This document shows positions 16,635-25,918 of a stretch of 64,000 nucleotides of DNA, piece after piece (positions within the stretch are counted from its first letter, which is position 1; the number at the start of each line of letters is the position of its first letter). Source of the stretch: Paracoccaceae bacterium (GTDB taxonomy: Bacteria > Pseudomonadota > Alphaproteobacteria > Rhodobacterales > Rhodobacteraceae); NCBI GenBank assembly GCA_020637675.1, contig JACKKD010000003.1, positions 434,001 to 498,000 on the forward strand. Direction: 5' to 3'. Below the pieces are notes generated by a model. It saw nothing but the letters and a program-made list of their open reading frames with translations. It was not told where the DNA came from and made no database searches. The position numbers and the translations under genes were made by a program.

Positions 16635-19600
16635 CGTGCCGCCCCGATGGCGGTCGAATTGCGGCGCGTGACCCAGAGCCCGGCCTCCCGCAGCGCGGCG
16701 AAGCGGTCGCGGAGCGCGGCGAGCGCGCCGGGGTTCTCGCGTTCCATGAAGGCGACGAGATCGTCCCGGCCCAGCGTCGCGTCGTGGTAAAGATCGAAAA
16801 GGTGCGCGGGCACGGCGCGGGCGAGATGCGCGAAGGCCGCCATGTGGTCGAGCGTCGCGGCGATCTCGGCCGCGCCTCGGAAGCCGTGGCGCATCATCCC
16901 GTCGGCCCAGGCCGGGTTCGCCGCTCGGGCGCGGACCACGCGGGCGATTTCCTCGGGCAGGGTGCGGGCGCGCGGATCGTCGGGCCGGGTCGCGTCAAGG
17001 TGATAGAGCGCAGGCACCGCGCCGCCAAGCCGCGCGACGGCGGCGGCAAAGCCGCCCTCATGCGCGGCATAGTCTGAGGCCAGTAGCAGGTCGGTCTCGG
17101 TCAGGTCCTGGACATGGACGAAGCCGTCGGCGCCTTTCACCTGCGCCTCCAGCGCCGCACGGGCGGGATGCGCCACGCCTGAAGCATCGATCGCCCATTC
17201 GGAGCCCGCAAGCCATGCCTCACCGGCGGCCCGCTGCCCCTCCGGTCCGTAGTCCTCGATGGCCTCGCCCATGGCGAGGCCGTATAGGCCGGGTTTCGGC
17301 CCGAAGACGCGCGGGGTGGAGCGGAGATAGGGGTTGTCCTCTGCTGCTTCGTCGCGCCCGGCAAGCGCCGTGGCGGCGGCTTCGAAGAGCTGGGCCAATC
17401 CGGGAAATACGTCTCTGAACAGTCCGGAAACCCGCAAGGTGACGTCAATCCGTGGGCGGCGCAGCAGCGCGAGCGGGATCACCTCGAAGCCCGAAACCCG
17501 CTCCGACCCCTCGTCCCATTTCGGGGAAAGGCCGGCAAGGTGCAGCGCCATGGCGAATTCCTCGCCCGCCGTCCGCATCGTGGCCGAGCCCCAGAGATCG
17601 ACGACCAGCGATCGCGGCCAGTCGCCGTGGTCCTGAAGGTGGCGGCGCAAAAGCTCCTCGGCCAGCTTTACGCCCTGCGCATGGGCGGCGCGCGACGGCA
17701 CGGCGCGGGGATCGGTGGTGTAAAGGTTGCGGCCCGTGGGCAGCACGTCGCTTCGCCCCCGGAAGGGCGAGCCCGATGGCCCGGCCTCCACCCGCCGCCC
17801 GTTCAGCGCGGCCAGCAGGCCCGCGCGCTCCTCCTTCCCGCACTGACCGGTGCCGAAGATGTGCAGCCCGTCGCCGTATCGGCTTTCCTTGATGTCGCAG
17901 ACGAAGCGGTCGATCCGGGTGATCGCCTCGGCGGGCGAAGCGTCCTCGGGGATGCCGAGATCGACCTCCACGCCGCGTCCGCGCGCCTCGTCGCGGATGG
18001 CGGCGATCAACCGTTCGCGGCGGCCGGGGTCGAGCCCGTCGGCGGTGGAATATTCGTCCAGAAGCCGTTCAAGCCGGTTGAGGTCTTCCGGCACCGCGCT
18101 TTCCAGCAAGGGCGGCGGCAGGTGCCCGATGGTGACCGCACCGATGCGGCGCTTGGCCTGCGCGGCCTCGCCGGGGTCGTTGACGATGAAAGGGTAGATG
18201 ACCGGCAGGTCGCCGGTCAGCGCCTCGGGCCAGCATTCCGCGGACAGCGCCACCGACTTGCCGGGCAGCCATTCCAGCGTGCCATGCGCGCCGATATGAA
18301 CGAGGGCATGAAGGCCCTGCGACCTGAGCCAGAGGTAGAAGGCGACATATCCGTGGCGCGGGGTGCGTGAAAGGTCGTGGTAGTCGTCCGCGCGGGTCTT
18401 CACCTCGCCGCGCTCGGGCTGGAGCGCGACGAGCGCGCGGCCCCGGCGGATGGCGTGGAAGCGGAAATGACTGTCGGCCACTGAAGGGTCGTGGACCGGG
18501 TCGCCCCAGGCGGAAAAAAGGGCGGCGCGGAGTCCAGGAGGAAGCGTCGAGACAGTGTTTCCGTAAGCCGATACCGGCCATTCCACGGTTTCCTGCATCA
18601 GCGCATGCCCGAGGTCTTCGCCTGGCCCCGCGGTATGGCCCGCTGCGGCGAGCGACGCGAGGATTTCCTCGGCCGAGGCCAGCGCGTCGAGGCCGACGGC
18701 GTGGGCCAGTTGATGCGACTTGCCGGGATAGGTCGAGAGGACGAGGGCGAGCCTCCGCTCTTCCGCCGGGGTTGTTGCAAGACGATGCCAGCCCGCGACG
18801 CGGTCGCCAATGGCGGCAATCCGGTCGGCGTCGGCACGGTGGGCGAAGCGGGAATATTGCAGGTCGGGGTCGCGGCGCGCCGGGCTCTTGAAGCTCGCCA
18901 CGCCGGCGAAGAGGCGGCCGTCGACCTCGGGCAGGACGACGTGCATGGCAAGGTCGGCAGGTGACAGGCCGCGATCCGCCGCCACCCAGTCGCGCCGCCG
19001 CGCGGTGGACAGCGCGACCTGGAAGACCGGGCAGCCGGGCGCGTCGAGAGGCGAGGGGGTGCCGTCTGCCCCCTTCGCCGAAAAGGCGGTAGCGTTGACG
19101 ATGGCGGCAGGACCCAGACGCGCCAATTCGGCGCTGAGCCAGCCGGCGGCGGCCGTGTCCTTGAGCGAGGTGGCGAAGGCGCCGATGGCGGCGAAACCCC
19201 GCGCCTCCAACGCCGCGATGAGCTTGTCGACCGGGTCGGTATCCGCCGAGGTCAGGTAGCTGCGGTAGAAGGTGACGACGGCGAGCGGGCGGCCGGTCGC
19301 CTCGGGCCCTGGCACGACGCCCTTGCCGGGCAGGTACCAGCCGAAGGCGGGCACGGTCTTGTCGCCGGCCACCGGGCCGGCATAGAGGCCGGCGGCGAGC
19401 GCCAGCTGCTGCAGCGCGGCCTGGGCCGCGACGGCACCGCCGGCATCGCAAAGGGTCTGGAGCCTTCGCAGGGTCGATTCCGGCAGGGTGGACAGCGCGT
19501 CGAGCCGAGCATCCTCGCGCCCGTCGGCAGGCAGGACGGCGAGCGCGATGCGCTTGCGGCGACAGAGGTCCTGCACCTGCGCCAGCCCGTAGGCCCAATA

Positions 19601-19873
19601 GCCTTCACCGCCGATGAGCCGGATCAGGATGCCCTTCGCGCCGGAAAGCGTCCGTTCCACATAGGTATCGACCGACAGGGGATGGCGGAGCGCGACGAGA
19701 TTGGCGAGCCTGAGGGTAGGCAATGATGCCTTGCCGCGTTGCCACCCGGCCGCGAAGGCGCCGAGGTCGCTGTCGGAGAAGGACAGCACCACCAGCTCGG
19801 CCGGGGACTGGCCGAGGTCGGTCGGTGTGTCGGTCTCCTCGAGCCCGTGGCTCTCGCGGAAGATGACATGCAT
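16631..19873 (-). CDS. cobN: Aerobic cobaltochelatase large subunit CobN
   Basis: 1080 residues. CobN binds hydrogenobyrinic acid a,c-diamide and, with the ATPase partners CobS and CobT, inserts cobalt. Visible family features are the N-terminal flavodoxin-like part ([12 protein letters not shown]), a central segment with [20 protein letters not shown] and [16 protein letters not shown], and the C-terminal [20 protein letters not shown] region. The length is a little below that of the Pseudomonas denitrificans enzyme. The chelatase partner genes are not in this window. Ten bases downstream of cobW. Confidence 0.95.
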   Translation of the reverse strand: MHVIFRESHGLEETDTPTDLGQSPAELVVLSFSDSDLGAFAAGWQRGKASLPTLRLANLVALRHPLSVDTYVERTLSGAKGILIRLIGGEGYWAYGLAQVQDLCRRKRIALAVLPADGREDARLDALSTLPESTLRRLQTLCDAGGAVAAQAALQQLALAAGLYAGPVAGDKTVPAFGWYLPGKGVVPGPEATGRPLAVVTFYRSYLTSADTDPVDKLIAALEARGFAAIGAFATSLKDTAAAGWLSAELARLGPAAIVNATAFSAKGADGTPSPLDAPGCPVFQVALSTARRRDWVAADRGLSPADLAMHVVLPEVDGRLFAGVASFKSPARRDPDLQYSRFAHRADADRIAAIGDRVAGWHRLATTPAEERRLALVLSTYPGKSHQLAHAVGLDALASAEEILASLAAAGHTAGPGEDLGHALMQETVEWPVSAYGNTVSTLPPGLRAALFSAWGDPVHDPSVADSHFRFHAIRRGRALVALQPERGEVKTRADDYHDLSRTPRHGYVAFYLWLRSQGLHALVHIGAHGTLEWLPGKSVALSAECWPEALTGDLPVIYPFIVNDPGEAAQAKRRIGAVTIGHLPPPLLESAVPEDLNRLERLLDEYSTADGLDPGRRERLIAAIRDEARGRGVEVDLGIPEDASPAEAITRIDRFVCDIKESRYGDGLHIFGTGQCGKEERAGLLAALNGRRVEAGPSGSPFRGRSDVLPTGRNLYTTDPRAVPSRAAHAQGVKLAEELLRRHLQDHGDWPRSLVVDLWGSATMRTAGEEFAMALHLAGLSPKWDEGSERVSGFEVIPLALLRRPRIDVTLRVSGLFRDVFPGLAQLFEAAATALAGRDEAAEDNPYLRSTPRVFGPKPGLYGLAMGEAIEDYGPEGQRAAGEAWLAGSEWAIDASGVAHPARAALEAQVKGADGFVHVQDLTETDLLLASDYAAHEGGFAAAVARLGGAVPALYHLDATRPDDPRARTLPEEIARVVRARAANPAWADGMMRHGFRGAAEIAATLDHMAAFAHLARAVPAHLFDLYHDATLGRDDLVAFMERENPGALAALRDRFAALREAGLWVTRRNSTAIGAAR

Positions 19874-19882
19874 CGGCGGCCC

Positions 19883-20932
19883 TCAGACCTCCTGCGCTTC
19901 GGGCATGAGTACGGAATGGATGGCGACCGGATCGACATGGTCGTGCTCGCCGATGACGATGAGCCGCGTGGCCCGCGGCGTATCACCCCAGGGCCGGTCG
20001 TACTGCGCGCGCACACGTTCGCCCACCGCCTGGACGAGCATCCGCATCGGCTTGCCCCGGACGGCCACGTAGCCCTTCACGCGAAGGATGTTCTGCTCAC
20101 GCGCAAGCCGCACGATGTCGTGCTTCAACGCCTCGGGATCGGTGACTTCCGGCAGTTCGATCACCACCGTGTCGAAATCGTCGTGCTCGTGGTCGTCGGC
20201 CCCGTCGTGATGCGACGGACGGGCATGCAGGTCGTCCTCTGCGGCAGCGTTCAGACCGAGAATTACGGCCGGGTCGATCCGCCCCTCCTCCATCGCGAGG
20301 ATCGGCAGCCTTCGCGGCGCCTCGGCCTCCACCACGGCGCGCGCGGCGGCAATGCCCGCCTCACCCGCCAGGTCGGCCTTGGTCAGAAGAACGATGTCTG
20401 CGCAGGCGATCTGATCCTCGAAGACTTCGGAAAGCGGGGTCTCGTGGTCAAGCGAGTCGTCGGCCGCGCGCTGCGCCTCGACCGCCGCCACGTCGGGCGC
20501 AAAGCGGCCCGCCGCCACCGCCTCGGCATCGGCCAGCGCGATGACGCCGTCCACGGTGATTCGCGAGCGGATCGCCGGCCAGTCGAAGGCCTTCAGGAGC
20601 GGCTTCGGAAGCGCAAGGCCTGACGTCTCTATCAGGATGTGGTCGGGCCGCACCGGTCGCGCCATCAGGGCCTCGATCGTCGGAATGAAATCGTCGGCGA
20701 CGGTGCAGCAGATGCAGCCGTTGGCCAGTTCGACGATGTTCTCCTCGGGACAGTTCTCGTCGGCGCAGGATTTCAGGATCTCGCCGTCCACGCCGACCGA
20801 GCCGAATTCGTTCACCAGCACGGCGAGCCGCCTGCCTTGCGGGTTCTGCATCAGGTGGCGGATCAGCGTCGTCTTGCCCGAGCCGAGGAAGCCGGTGATG
20901 ACGGTGACGGGGATCTTGTTCAGGTCTGCCAT
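19883..20932 (-). CDS. cobW: CobW, COG0523 GTPase for cobalt handling
   Basis: 349 residues. G3E GTPase with Walker A GFLGSGKTT (about 14-22), the metal-binding CxCC motif in ANGCICCTV and DIVLLTKADL as the guanine motif. A C-terminal CobW_C domain follows a His/Asp-rich linker, RPSHHDGADDHEHDDFD. CobW is thought to deliver Co(II) to the CobNST chelatase, which fits the position directly before cobN. It abuts the DUF1636 gene without a gap, so both belong to the riboswitch-led operon. Confidence 0.95.
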   Translation of the reverse strand: MADLNKIPVTVITGFLGSGKTTLIRHLMQNPQGRRLAVLVNEFGSVGVDGEILKSCADENCPEENIVELANGCICCTVADDFIPTIEALMARPVRPDHILIETSGLALPKPLLKAFDWPAIRSRITVDGVIALADAEAVAAGRFAPDVAAVEAQRAADDSLDHETPLSEVFEDQIACADIVLLTKADLAGEAGIAAARAVVEAEAPRRLPILAMEEGRIDPAVILGLNAAAEDDLHARPSHHDGADDHEHDDFDTVVIELPEVTDPEALKHDIVRLAREQNILRVKGYVAVRGKPMRMLVQAVGERVRAQYDRPWGDTPRATRLIVIGEHDHVDPVAIHSVLMPEAQEV

Positions 20933-21301
20933 TCAGCTCTCCATCGGGGGGATGCGGGCAAGCGACTGCTTGCGGAAGATCACGGGGCGCTCGCGCCAGG
21001 GAACGAGGCCATCAGGCGAGGCGGCATAGGCGGCCGCGCCGGCAAGGATGTCGGCCACATGCGTGTCGGGGTCCAGTCCGCGATAGACATAGGACCAACG
21101 CCCCGGCCCCGTCAGCGCGATGTTGCAGCCGTGATCGCAGGCGGAGAGACACTCGACCGGCTCGATCCGAACGCCGGCCGGTGCGCCTGCGGTGCGCAAC
21201 GCAGCAAGAAGCCTTGCGCCCGGGGCCTGACCGCCCTCGGCGACGGGGCGGCCCGCCGTGCAGGTCGTGCAGACATGAAGCGTCACGCGCACTCGGGTCA
21301 T
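20933..21301 (-). CDS. DUF1636 protein, putative Cys-metal/ferredoxin-like (copy 2)
   Basis: 122 residues. It has CTTCT near the N-terminus and ECLSACDHGC in the middle, one more Cys than copy 1, and a longer C-terminal tail. First gene of the leftward cob operon, about 110 bases downstream of riboswitch 2 and abutting cobW. ATG 21301 is preceded by AAGGAAGGA; the longer open frame has no family support. Function unproven; a role in metal or electron supply for CobW, CobG or CobN is inferred from the constant company it keeps. Confidence 0.82.
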   Translation of the reverse strand: MTRVRVTLHVCTTCTAGRPVAEGGQAPGARLLAALRTAGAPAGVRIEPVECLSACDHGCNIALTGPGRWSYVYRGLDPDTHVADILAGAAAYAASPDGLVPWRERPVIFRKQSLARIPPMES

Positions 21302-21410
21302 TCCTTCCTTTTGGGGGAGGCGCCTGCGAAGGGCGGGTTGCAATGGCTCACCCATGCGCGCCTGCCCCGAGCCGGTCGCGGAACCCCCCGTCCGCCGTCA
21401 CGTCTCGCGC

Positions 21411-21611
21411 TGGCAGGTCTCCCGGCTTGCGGATGTCGGGGCGCTCCCAGGGGAACCCCCCGGCGGCCCTCCCGCCTTCCCGGTTCGCACCAGTGGCTTT
21501 GGGGGACCTCTCCGGTCACGGTCGCGGGGGCGGCTGCGCTTCGGCGTCGCGCCCCGATGGGTCGCAAAGCCGGTCGCATTCCCTCTTCGCCTGCCCTAAG
21601 ACAGGAACCAG
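21411..21611 (-). promoter_or_regulatory. Cobalamin riboswitch upstream of DUF1636-cobW-cobN-cobG-cobH-cobI-cobJ
   Basis: On the minus strand: TGGTTCCTGTC at the 5' end, GAGGGAATGCGACC, GCCGCCCCCGCGACCGTGA, AAAGCCACTGG, GGGAAGGC and finally AGCCGGGAGACCTGCCA. These are the AdoCbl aptamer blocks in order. The expected outcome is repression of the large cob operon when adenosylcobalamin is abundant. The divergent cobO lies 54 bases away on the other side and is not under this element. Confidence 0.94.
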
Positions 21612-21664
21612 CGCCGCCTCACCTGAGGCATGAGGCCCTGTCTTGTCAAGCAACGGAAGGGACC

Positions 21665-22297
21665 ATGACCGACCCAAAAACGACCGACCCCGCGGATGAC
21701 CTAGCGCGCCATGCGCAGAAGATGGCGAAGAAGAAGGCCGCGCGCGACCGGATCATGGCGACCAAGGAGGGCGAGAAGGGCCTGATCATCGTCCATACCG
21801 GCGCGGGCAAGGGCAAGAGTTCCTCCGGTTTCGGCATGATCCTGCGCTGCATCGCCCACGGGATGCCCTGCGCCGTGGTGCAGTTCATCAAGGGCGCCTG
21901 GGACACTGGCGAGCGGCGCCTGATCGAGAGCCACTTCGCCGACCTCTGCCAGTTCTTCGCCATGGGCGAAGGGTTCACCTGGGAGACGCAGGACAAGGAG
22001 CGCGACATCGCCGCGGCCAGGCGCGGCTGGGAAAAGGCCAAGGATCTGATCCGGGACGAGCGCAACCGGATGGTCCTGCTCGACGAGATCAACATCGCGC
22101 TGCGCTACGACTACCTGCCGGTCGACGAGGTCGTCGCGTTCCTCAAGGAGGAGAAGCCGGCGATGACCCACGTTGTGCTGACCGGGCGGAATGCCAAGGA
22201 GGAGCTGATCGAGATTGCCGATCTGGTGACCGAGATGACGCTGGTGAAGCACCCGTTCCGGTCCGGGATCAAAGGCCAGAAGGGCGTGGAGTTCTGA
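21665..22297 (+). CDS. cobO: Cob(I)yrinic acid a,c-diamide adenosyltransferase CobO
   Basis: 210 residues. Transfers the adenosyl group from ATP to the Co(I) corrinoid. The P-loop is IVHTGAGKGKSSSG, and VLLDEINIALRYDYLP and HVVLTGRNAKEELIEIADLV are family motifs. ATG 21665 follows AAGGGACC. The gene diverges from the riboswitch-2 operon and is followed by a G/C hairpin and a repeat element before cobQ. Confidence 0.95.
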   Translation: MTDPKTTDPADDLARHAQKMAKKKAARDRIMATKEGEKGLIIVHTGAGKGKSSSGFGMILRCIAHGMPCAVVQFIKGAWDTGERRLIESHFADLCQFFAMGEGFTWETQDKERDIAAARRGWEKAKDLIRDERNRMVLLDEINIALRYDYLPVDEVVAFLKEEKPAMTHVVLTGRNAKEELIEIADLVTEMTLVKHPFRSGIKGQKGVEF

Positions 22298-22307
22298 GCT
22301 GAGGACC

Positions 22308-22322
22308 GGGGGCGCCGCCCCC
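22308..22322 (+). terminator. GC hairpin after cobO
   Basis: GGGGGC and GCCCCC pair around a three-base loop, ten bases after the cobO stop. A short T run (GTATTTTAA at 22334-22342) follows after about a dozen bases. It may be a terminator, but it is also the usual head of the REP-like element that follows, so the two roles cannot be separated from sequence. Confidence 0.5.
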
Positions 22323-22327
22323 CGACA

Positions 22328-22515
22328 CCCGGAGTATTTTAACCGCAATGAAAGACACAATGGTTCACGCTCGGTGTGCGGTACAGGCGGGAGCGCCAAT
22401 GACCGCCCACAGTGAAAGCATCCCGTCTCCCCGGAGCAATCCGCCCGAGGCGGGATGCCCCAACCTGGCGCCGATCCGGCGCGTCCTGCATTTCATTGTG
22501 GCAATAAATACTCCC
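22328..22515. repeat. Inverted pair of REP-like elements between cobO and cobQ
   Basis: The left arm (22328-22353) reads CCCGGAGTATTTTAACCGCA followed by ATGAAA. The right arm (22491-22515) is its near reverse complement, TTTCATTGTGGCAATAAATA followed by CTCCC. The arms are 137 bases apart. Between them GCATCCCG (22418-22425) pairs with CGGGATGC (22451-22458). The GC hairpin plus GGAGTATTTT tail resembles an intergenic repeat that I recall as abundant in Rhodobacteraceae. No gene is supported in this gap of about 265 bases. Confidence 0.7.
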
Positions 22516-22562
22516 GCCGGGGGCTTCCGAGCGCACCGCATGACCGGCCGTGGAGTGTGGCG

Positions 22563-24005
22563 GTGACCGCGCTGATGGTCCAGGGCTGCGGCTCGAATGT
22601 CGGCAAGTCGCTGCTGGTCGCCGGACTCTGCCGGGCGGCGCGCCGGCGGGGGCTGTCGGTGGCGCCGTTCAAGCCGCAGAACATGTCGAACAACGCGGCG
22701 GTCACCGTGGATGGCGGCGAGATCGGGCGGGCGCAGGCGTTGCAGGCGCTGGCCTCGGGGTTGGAGCCGCACACCGACATGAACCCTGTGCTGCTGAAGC
22801 CCGAAACCGACACCGGCGCCCAGGTGGTGGTGCAGGGACGGCGGCTGACGACAGTGCGCGCAAGGGACTATGCGGCGCTGAAGCCGACACTGATGGCGCC
22901 AGTGCTCGAAAGCTTCACGCGGTTACGTGCATCTCATGACCTCGTCATCGTCGAGGGCGCGGGCAGTCCGGCGGAGGTGAACCTGCGCTCGGGCGACATT
23001 GCCAATATGGGCTTCGCGCGGGCGGGCGGCGTGCCGGTCGTGCTCGTTGGCGACATCGACCGCGGCGGCGTGATCGCACAGATAATCGGGACGCAGGCCG
23101 TGCTCGACGCCGCGGATGCGGTGATGGTGTCGGGTTTCGTCATCAACAAGTTCCGCGGCGATCCTACGCTCTTTGACGACGGCTACCGGCTGATCGAGGC
23201 ACGGACCGGCTGGCGCGGCTTCGGCATCGTGCCGCATTTCGCGGCCGCCGCGAAGCTGCCGGCAGAAGATGCGCTCGACCTCGGCGGCGCGACGGCGGGC
23301 GGACCGCTGAAGATCGCCTGCCTGGCCCCCAGTCGCATCGCCAATTTCGACGATCTCGATCCTCTGAAGCTGGAGCCTTCGGTCAGCCTGACCATGGTGA
23401 GCGCCGGCGAGGCCTTGCCGGGCGATGCGACGCTCGTGATCCTGCCCGGCTCGAAGTCCACGCGCAGCGATCTCGCCTTCCTGCGGGCGCAAGGCTGGGA
23501 CATCGACCTTACGGCGCATGTCCGACGGGGCGGGCATGTCCTCGGCATCTGCGGCGGGTACCAGATGCTCGGCCGGACGATTGACGATCCGGAAGGGATC
23601 GAGGGTGCGCCCGGCGAGACGGCGGGGCTCGGCCTGCTCGACGTCGTCACGGTGATGACGCCGGACAAGCGCCTGACCCGCACCGCTGCGCGCCACGCCG
23701 CGACGGGGGCCGCGATGGAGGGTTACGAGATCCACATCGGCCGGACCGAAGGTCCGGCGCGTGCCCGGCCCTTCGCTTTCGTGGAGGGCATCCCAGAGGG
23801 CGCGGTCTCTGCCAGCGGACGGGTAATGGGGAGCTACCTGCACGGCATGTTCGCGGGAGATGCCTTTCGCGCCGCCTTCCTCTCCGCGCTCGGTGCGCCG
23901 TCGAGCGCACGTTACGGTGCCGAGGTCGAGGCGGCGCTCGATGCGCTTGCCGATCACCTCGAGGCGCATCTCGATGTCGCGGGGCTCTTCGCGCTGGCGC
24001 GCTGA
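22563..24005 (+). CDS. cobQ: Adenosylcobyric acid synthase CobQ
   Basis: 480 residues. Glutamine- and ATP-dependent amidation of the b, d, e and g side chains. The N-terminal synthetase domain shows [33 protein letters not shown] and [13 protein letters not shown]. The C-terminal amidotransferase domain has the nucleophile Cys in [12 protein letters not shown] and the later YEIHIG and GSYLHGMF. The GTG at 22563 is taken as the start, with GGAG seven bases upstream; ATG 22575 is four codons further in. Confidence 0.95.
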   Translation: MTALMVQGCGSNVGKSLLVAGLCRAARRRGLSVAPFKPQNMSNNAAVTVDGGEIGRAQALQALASGLEPHTDMNPVLLKPETDTGAQVVVQGRRLTTVRARDYAALKPTLMAPVLESFTRLRASHDLVIVEGAGSPAEVNLRSGDIANMGFARAGGVPVVLVGDIDRGGVIAQIIGTQAVLDAADAVMVSGFVINKFRGDPTLFDDGYRLIEARTGWRGFGIVPHFAAAAKLPAEDALDLGGATAGGPLKIACLAPSRIANFDDLDPLKLEPSVSLTMVSAGEALPGDATLVILPGSKSTRSDLAFLRAQGWDIDLTAHVRRGGHVLGICGGYQMLGRTIDDPEGIEGAPGETAGLGLLDVVTVMTPDKRLTRTAARHAATGAAMEGYEIHIGRTEGPARARPFAFVEGIPEGAVSASGRVMGSYLHGMFAGDAFRAAFLSALGAPSSARYGAEVEAALDALADHLEAHLDVAGLFALAR

Positions 24006-24014
24006 GCCCGCGCC

Positions 24015-24977
24015 TCAGGCGAGCGCGGCGGCGAGCCGGGTCCATTCCGCCTCGCCGCCAGGAAGCCCGAGGCGGAGCCAGGTTCCGGAGTAGGGGAAGA
24101 TGCGCGACCATATCCGCGCGCGCGCCAGCCGTTCCTGCGCGCCTGCGGCATCCGGCGTATCGTAGAGGCGGAACAGGGTCGTCCCGCCGACGCAGCGCCA
24201 ATCGGCCCCGGCGGCGAGGGCATCGAGCCGCCCTGCCTCGCCGGCAAGCCGGTCGCGGGCGCGTTGGGCCCAGGCATGGTCGGCCAGCGCCACCGCGCCG
24301 ACCTCGATCGCGGCGCCGCTGACGGGCCAGGGTCCGGCCATCTCGGCAAGCCGTGCGATGTCGCGCGCGGAGCCGAGGACGAAGCCCAGCCGCAGGCCCG
24401 CAAGTCCATAGAACTTCCCGAACGACCGCAGGACGAGGATGCCGGGGGCGATGGCGCCATGCGCGGACGAAGCATCCGGGGTCGCATCCGCGAAGCTCTC
24501 GTCCACGACGAGGCGTCCGACGCGCCCCGCAAGCGCGTGCAGCGCGTCCGTGCCAAGCACGCGGCCGTCCGGGTTGTTCGGGTTGACGACGACCGCCAGA
24601 TCGGCGCCGACCAGTGCCTCGGGCGTGCTCACCTCCTCCACGCTCCAGCCTGAGGTGCGCAGCGCCCCGGCGTGTTCGTTGTAGGTCGGACCCAGCACAC
24701 GGGCGAGGCCGGGCAGCGAGAGCCGCGGAATCATCTGGATCGCCGCCTGCGCGCCGGCAACAGGCAGGATCGCGGCCTCCGTCCGGTAGGCTCCGCGCGC
24801 GGCGGCGATCAGACGCTCTGTTGCCGCGCGCGTCGGCAGCATCGTCCAGGCCGGGGCCGGGATCGGCGGCAGGGGATAGGCGACCCGGTTGATGCCGGTC
24901 GAAAGGTCGATCCAGTCTGCCGAAGGGCCGCCAAACCGGGCGATCGCCGCGTCGATGTTCCCGCCGTGGTCGCGCAT
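24015..24977 (-). CDS. cobD: Threonine-phosphate decarboxylase (CobD; CobC in Pseudomonas naming)
   Basis: 320 residues, class I/II PLP enzyme. Decarboxylates L-threonine-O-3-phosphate to (R)-1-amino-2-propanol phosphate, the linker of the nucleotide loop. Key segments are VVNPNNPDGR, the PLP Lys in LRSFGKFYGLAGLRLGF and the carboxylate-binding Arg in WLRLGLPG. Its start overlaps the cbiB stop by one base. Last gene of the leftward group phosphatase-bluE-cbiB-cobD, which makes and attaches the aminopropanol arm. Confidence 0.92.
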   Translation of the reverse strand: MRDHGGNIDAAIARFGGPSADWIDLSTGINRVAYPLPPIPAPAWTMLPTRAATERLIAAARGAYRTEAAILPVAGAQAAIQMIPRLSLPGLARVLGPTYNEHAGALRTSGWSVEEVSTPEALVGADLAVVVNPNNPDGRVLGTDALHALAGRVGRLVVDESFADATPDASSAHGAIAPGILVLRSFGKFYGLAGLRLGFVLGSARDIARLAEMAGPWPVSGAAIEVGAVALADHAWAQRARDRLAGEAGRLDALAAGADWRCVGGTTLFRLYDTPDAAGAQERLARARIWSRIFPYSGTWLRLGLPGGEAEWTRLAAALA

Positions 24978-25918
24978 CAGAGCGCCGCCAGAATGGCGAG
25001 GCCGAGCGCCATCGCCAGTATCGCGAACCAGAAGAGACGGAGCGCACGCTCGATGTCCGCTGGCTGCGGGTCGGGGGCGCCTTCGTTCAGCCAGGGTTCA
25101 TCGGCGACGCGATCGTGATAGGTCCGGGGACCGGACAGGCGGATCTCGAGCGCGCCGGCAAGCGCCGCTTCCGGCCAGCCGGCGTTGGGCGAACGGTGGC
25201 GGCGTGCATCGCGCCACATCGTTGCGAGTGCCGCGCGCGGACGGGTGCAGACGAGCGCGAAGAGAAGTCCGGTGAACCGCGCGGGGATGATGTTGGCAAG
25301 ATCGTCGATCCGGGCGGCGGCCCAGCCGAATGCGCGGTGGCGCTGCGTGCGGTGCCCGATCATCGAATCGAGCGTGTTGATCGCCTTGTAGGCTGCGATC
25401 CCGGGCAGGCCGAAGAGAACGCCCCATAAGACCGGCGCGACGATCCCGTCCGATGTGTTTTCGGCCAGACTCTCGATCGTGGCGCGCGCGATGCCCTCTT
25501 TGTCGAGCTGGTCGGGATCGCGTCCGACGATCATGGAGACAGCCCGGCGCGCGGCGACGAGATCGCCTGCGGCGAGCGGATCGGCCACGGCCCGGATATG
25601 GTCACGCAATGACCGCATCGCCACGAGCGGCCAGGCGAGTACGCCGCCCAGTAGGATGCCAGGCGAACCGGCCGGAAGCACCCAGGTCACGACCCAGGCG
25701 ATCTCTGCGGCCGCGCCGACGACAACCGCGACAGTGACGATCCCCGCAACCCGCCTGGCGCTTTCGTCGGCCCCTTCGAGGTTGATCCAGCGGTCGAGCG
25801 CGTCGATCATCCGGCCGATCCAGGTCACGGGATGGCCGATGGCGCGGAACAGCCGGTCCGGCCAGCCGAGCACGGCGTCGATGCAAAGCGCCACGAGCAT
25901 GATCATCGCGCCGGTCAC
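24977..25918 (-). CDS. cbiB: Adenosylcobinamide-phosphate synthase CbiB (CobD in Pseudomonas naming)
   Basis: 313 residues, membrane protein. Joins aminopropanol phosphate to adenosylcobyric acid. The family features include DAVLGWPDRLFRAIGHPVTW at the N-terminus, AENTSDGIVAPVLW and PGIAAYKAINTLDSMIGHR. Hydrophobic segments occur at both ends and around 60-100. Overlaps bluE by four bases. Confidence 0.94.
   Translation of the reverse strand: MTGAMIMLVALCIDAVLGWPDRLFRAIGHPVTWIGRMIDALDRWINLEGADESARRVAGIVTVAVVVGAAAEIAWVVTWVLPAGSPGILLGGVLAWPLVAMRSLRDHIRAVADPLAAGDLVAARRAVSMIVGRDPDQLDKEGIARATIESLAENTSDGIVAPVLWGVLFGLPGIAAYKAINTLDSMIGHRTQRHRAFGWAAARIDDLANIIPARFTGLLFALVCTRPRAALATMWRDARRHRSPNAGWPEAALAGALEIRLSGPRTYHDRVADEPWLNEGAPDPQPADIERALRLFWFAILAMALGLAILAAL

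Noticed and set aside
18069..19598. 509-codon frame inside cobN on the same strand
   Set aside because: Out-of-frame shadow, Arg/Gly-rich, no domain; cobN runs through it uninterrupted.
22339..22536. Leftward small ORF upstream of cobQ
   Set aside because: It covers the inverted repeat arms; the coding look comes from the repeat.
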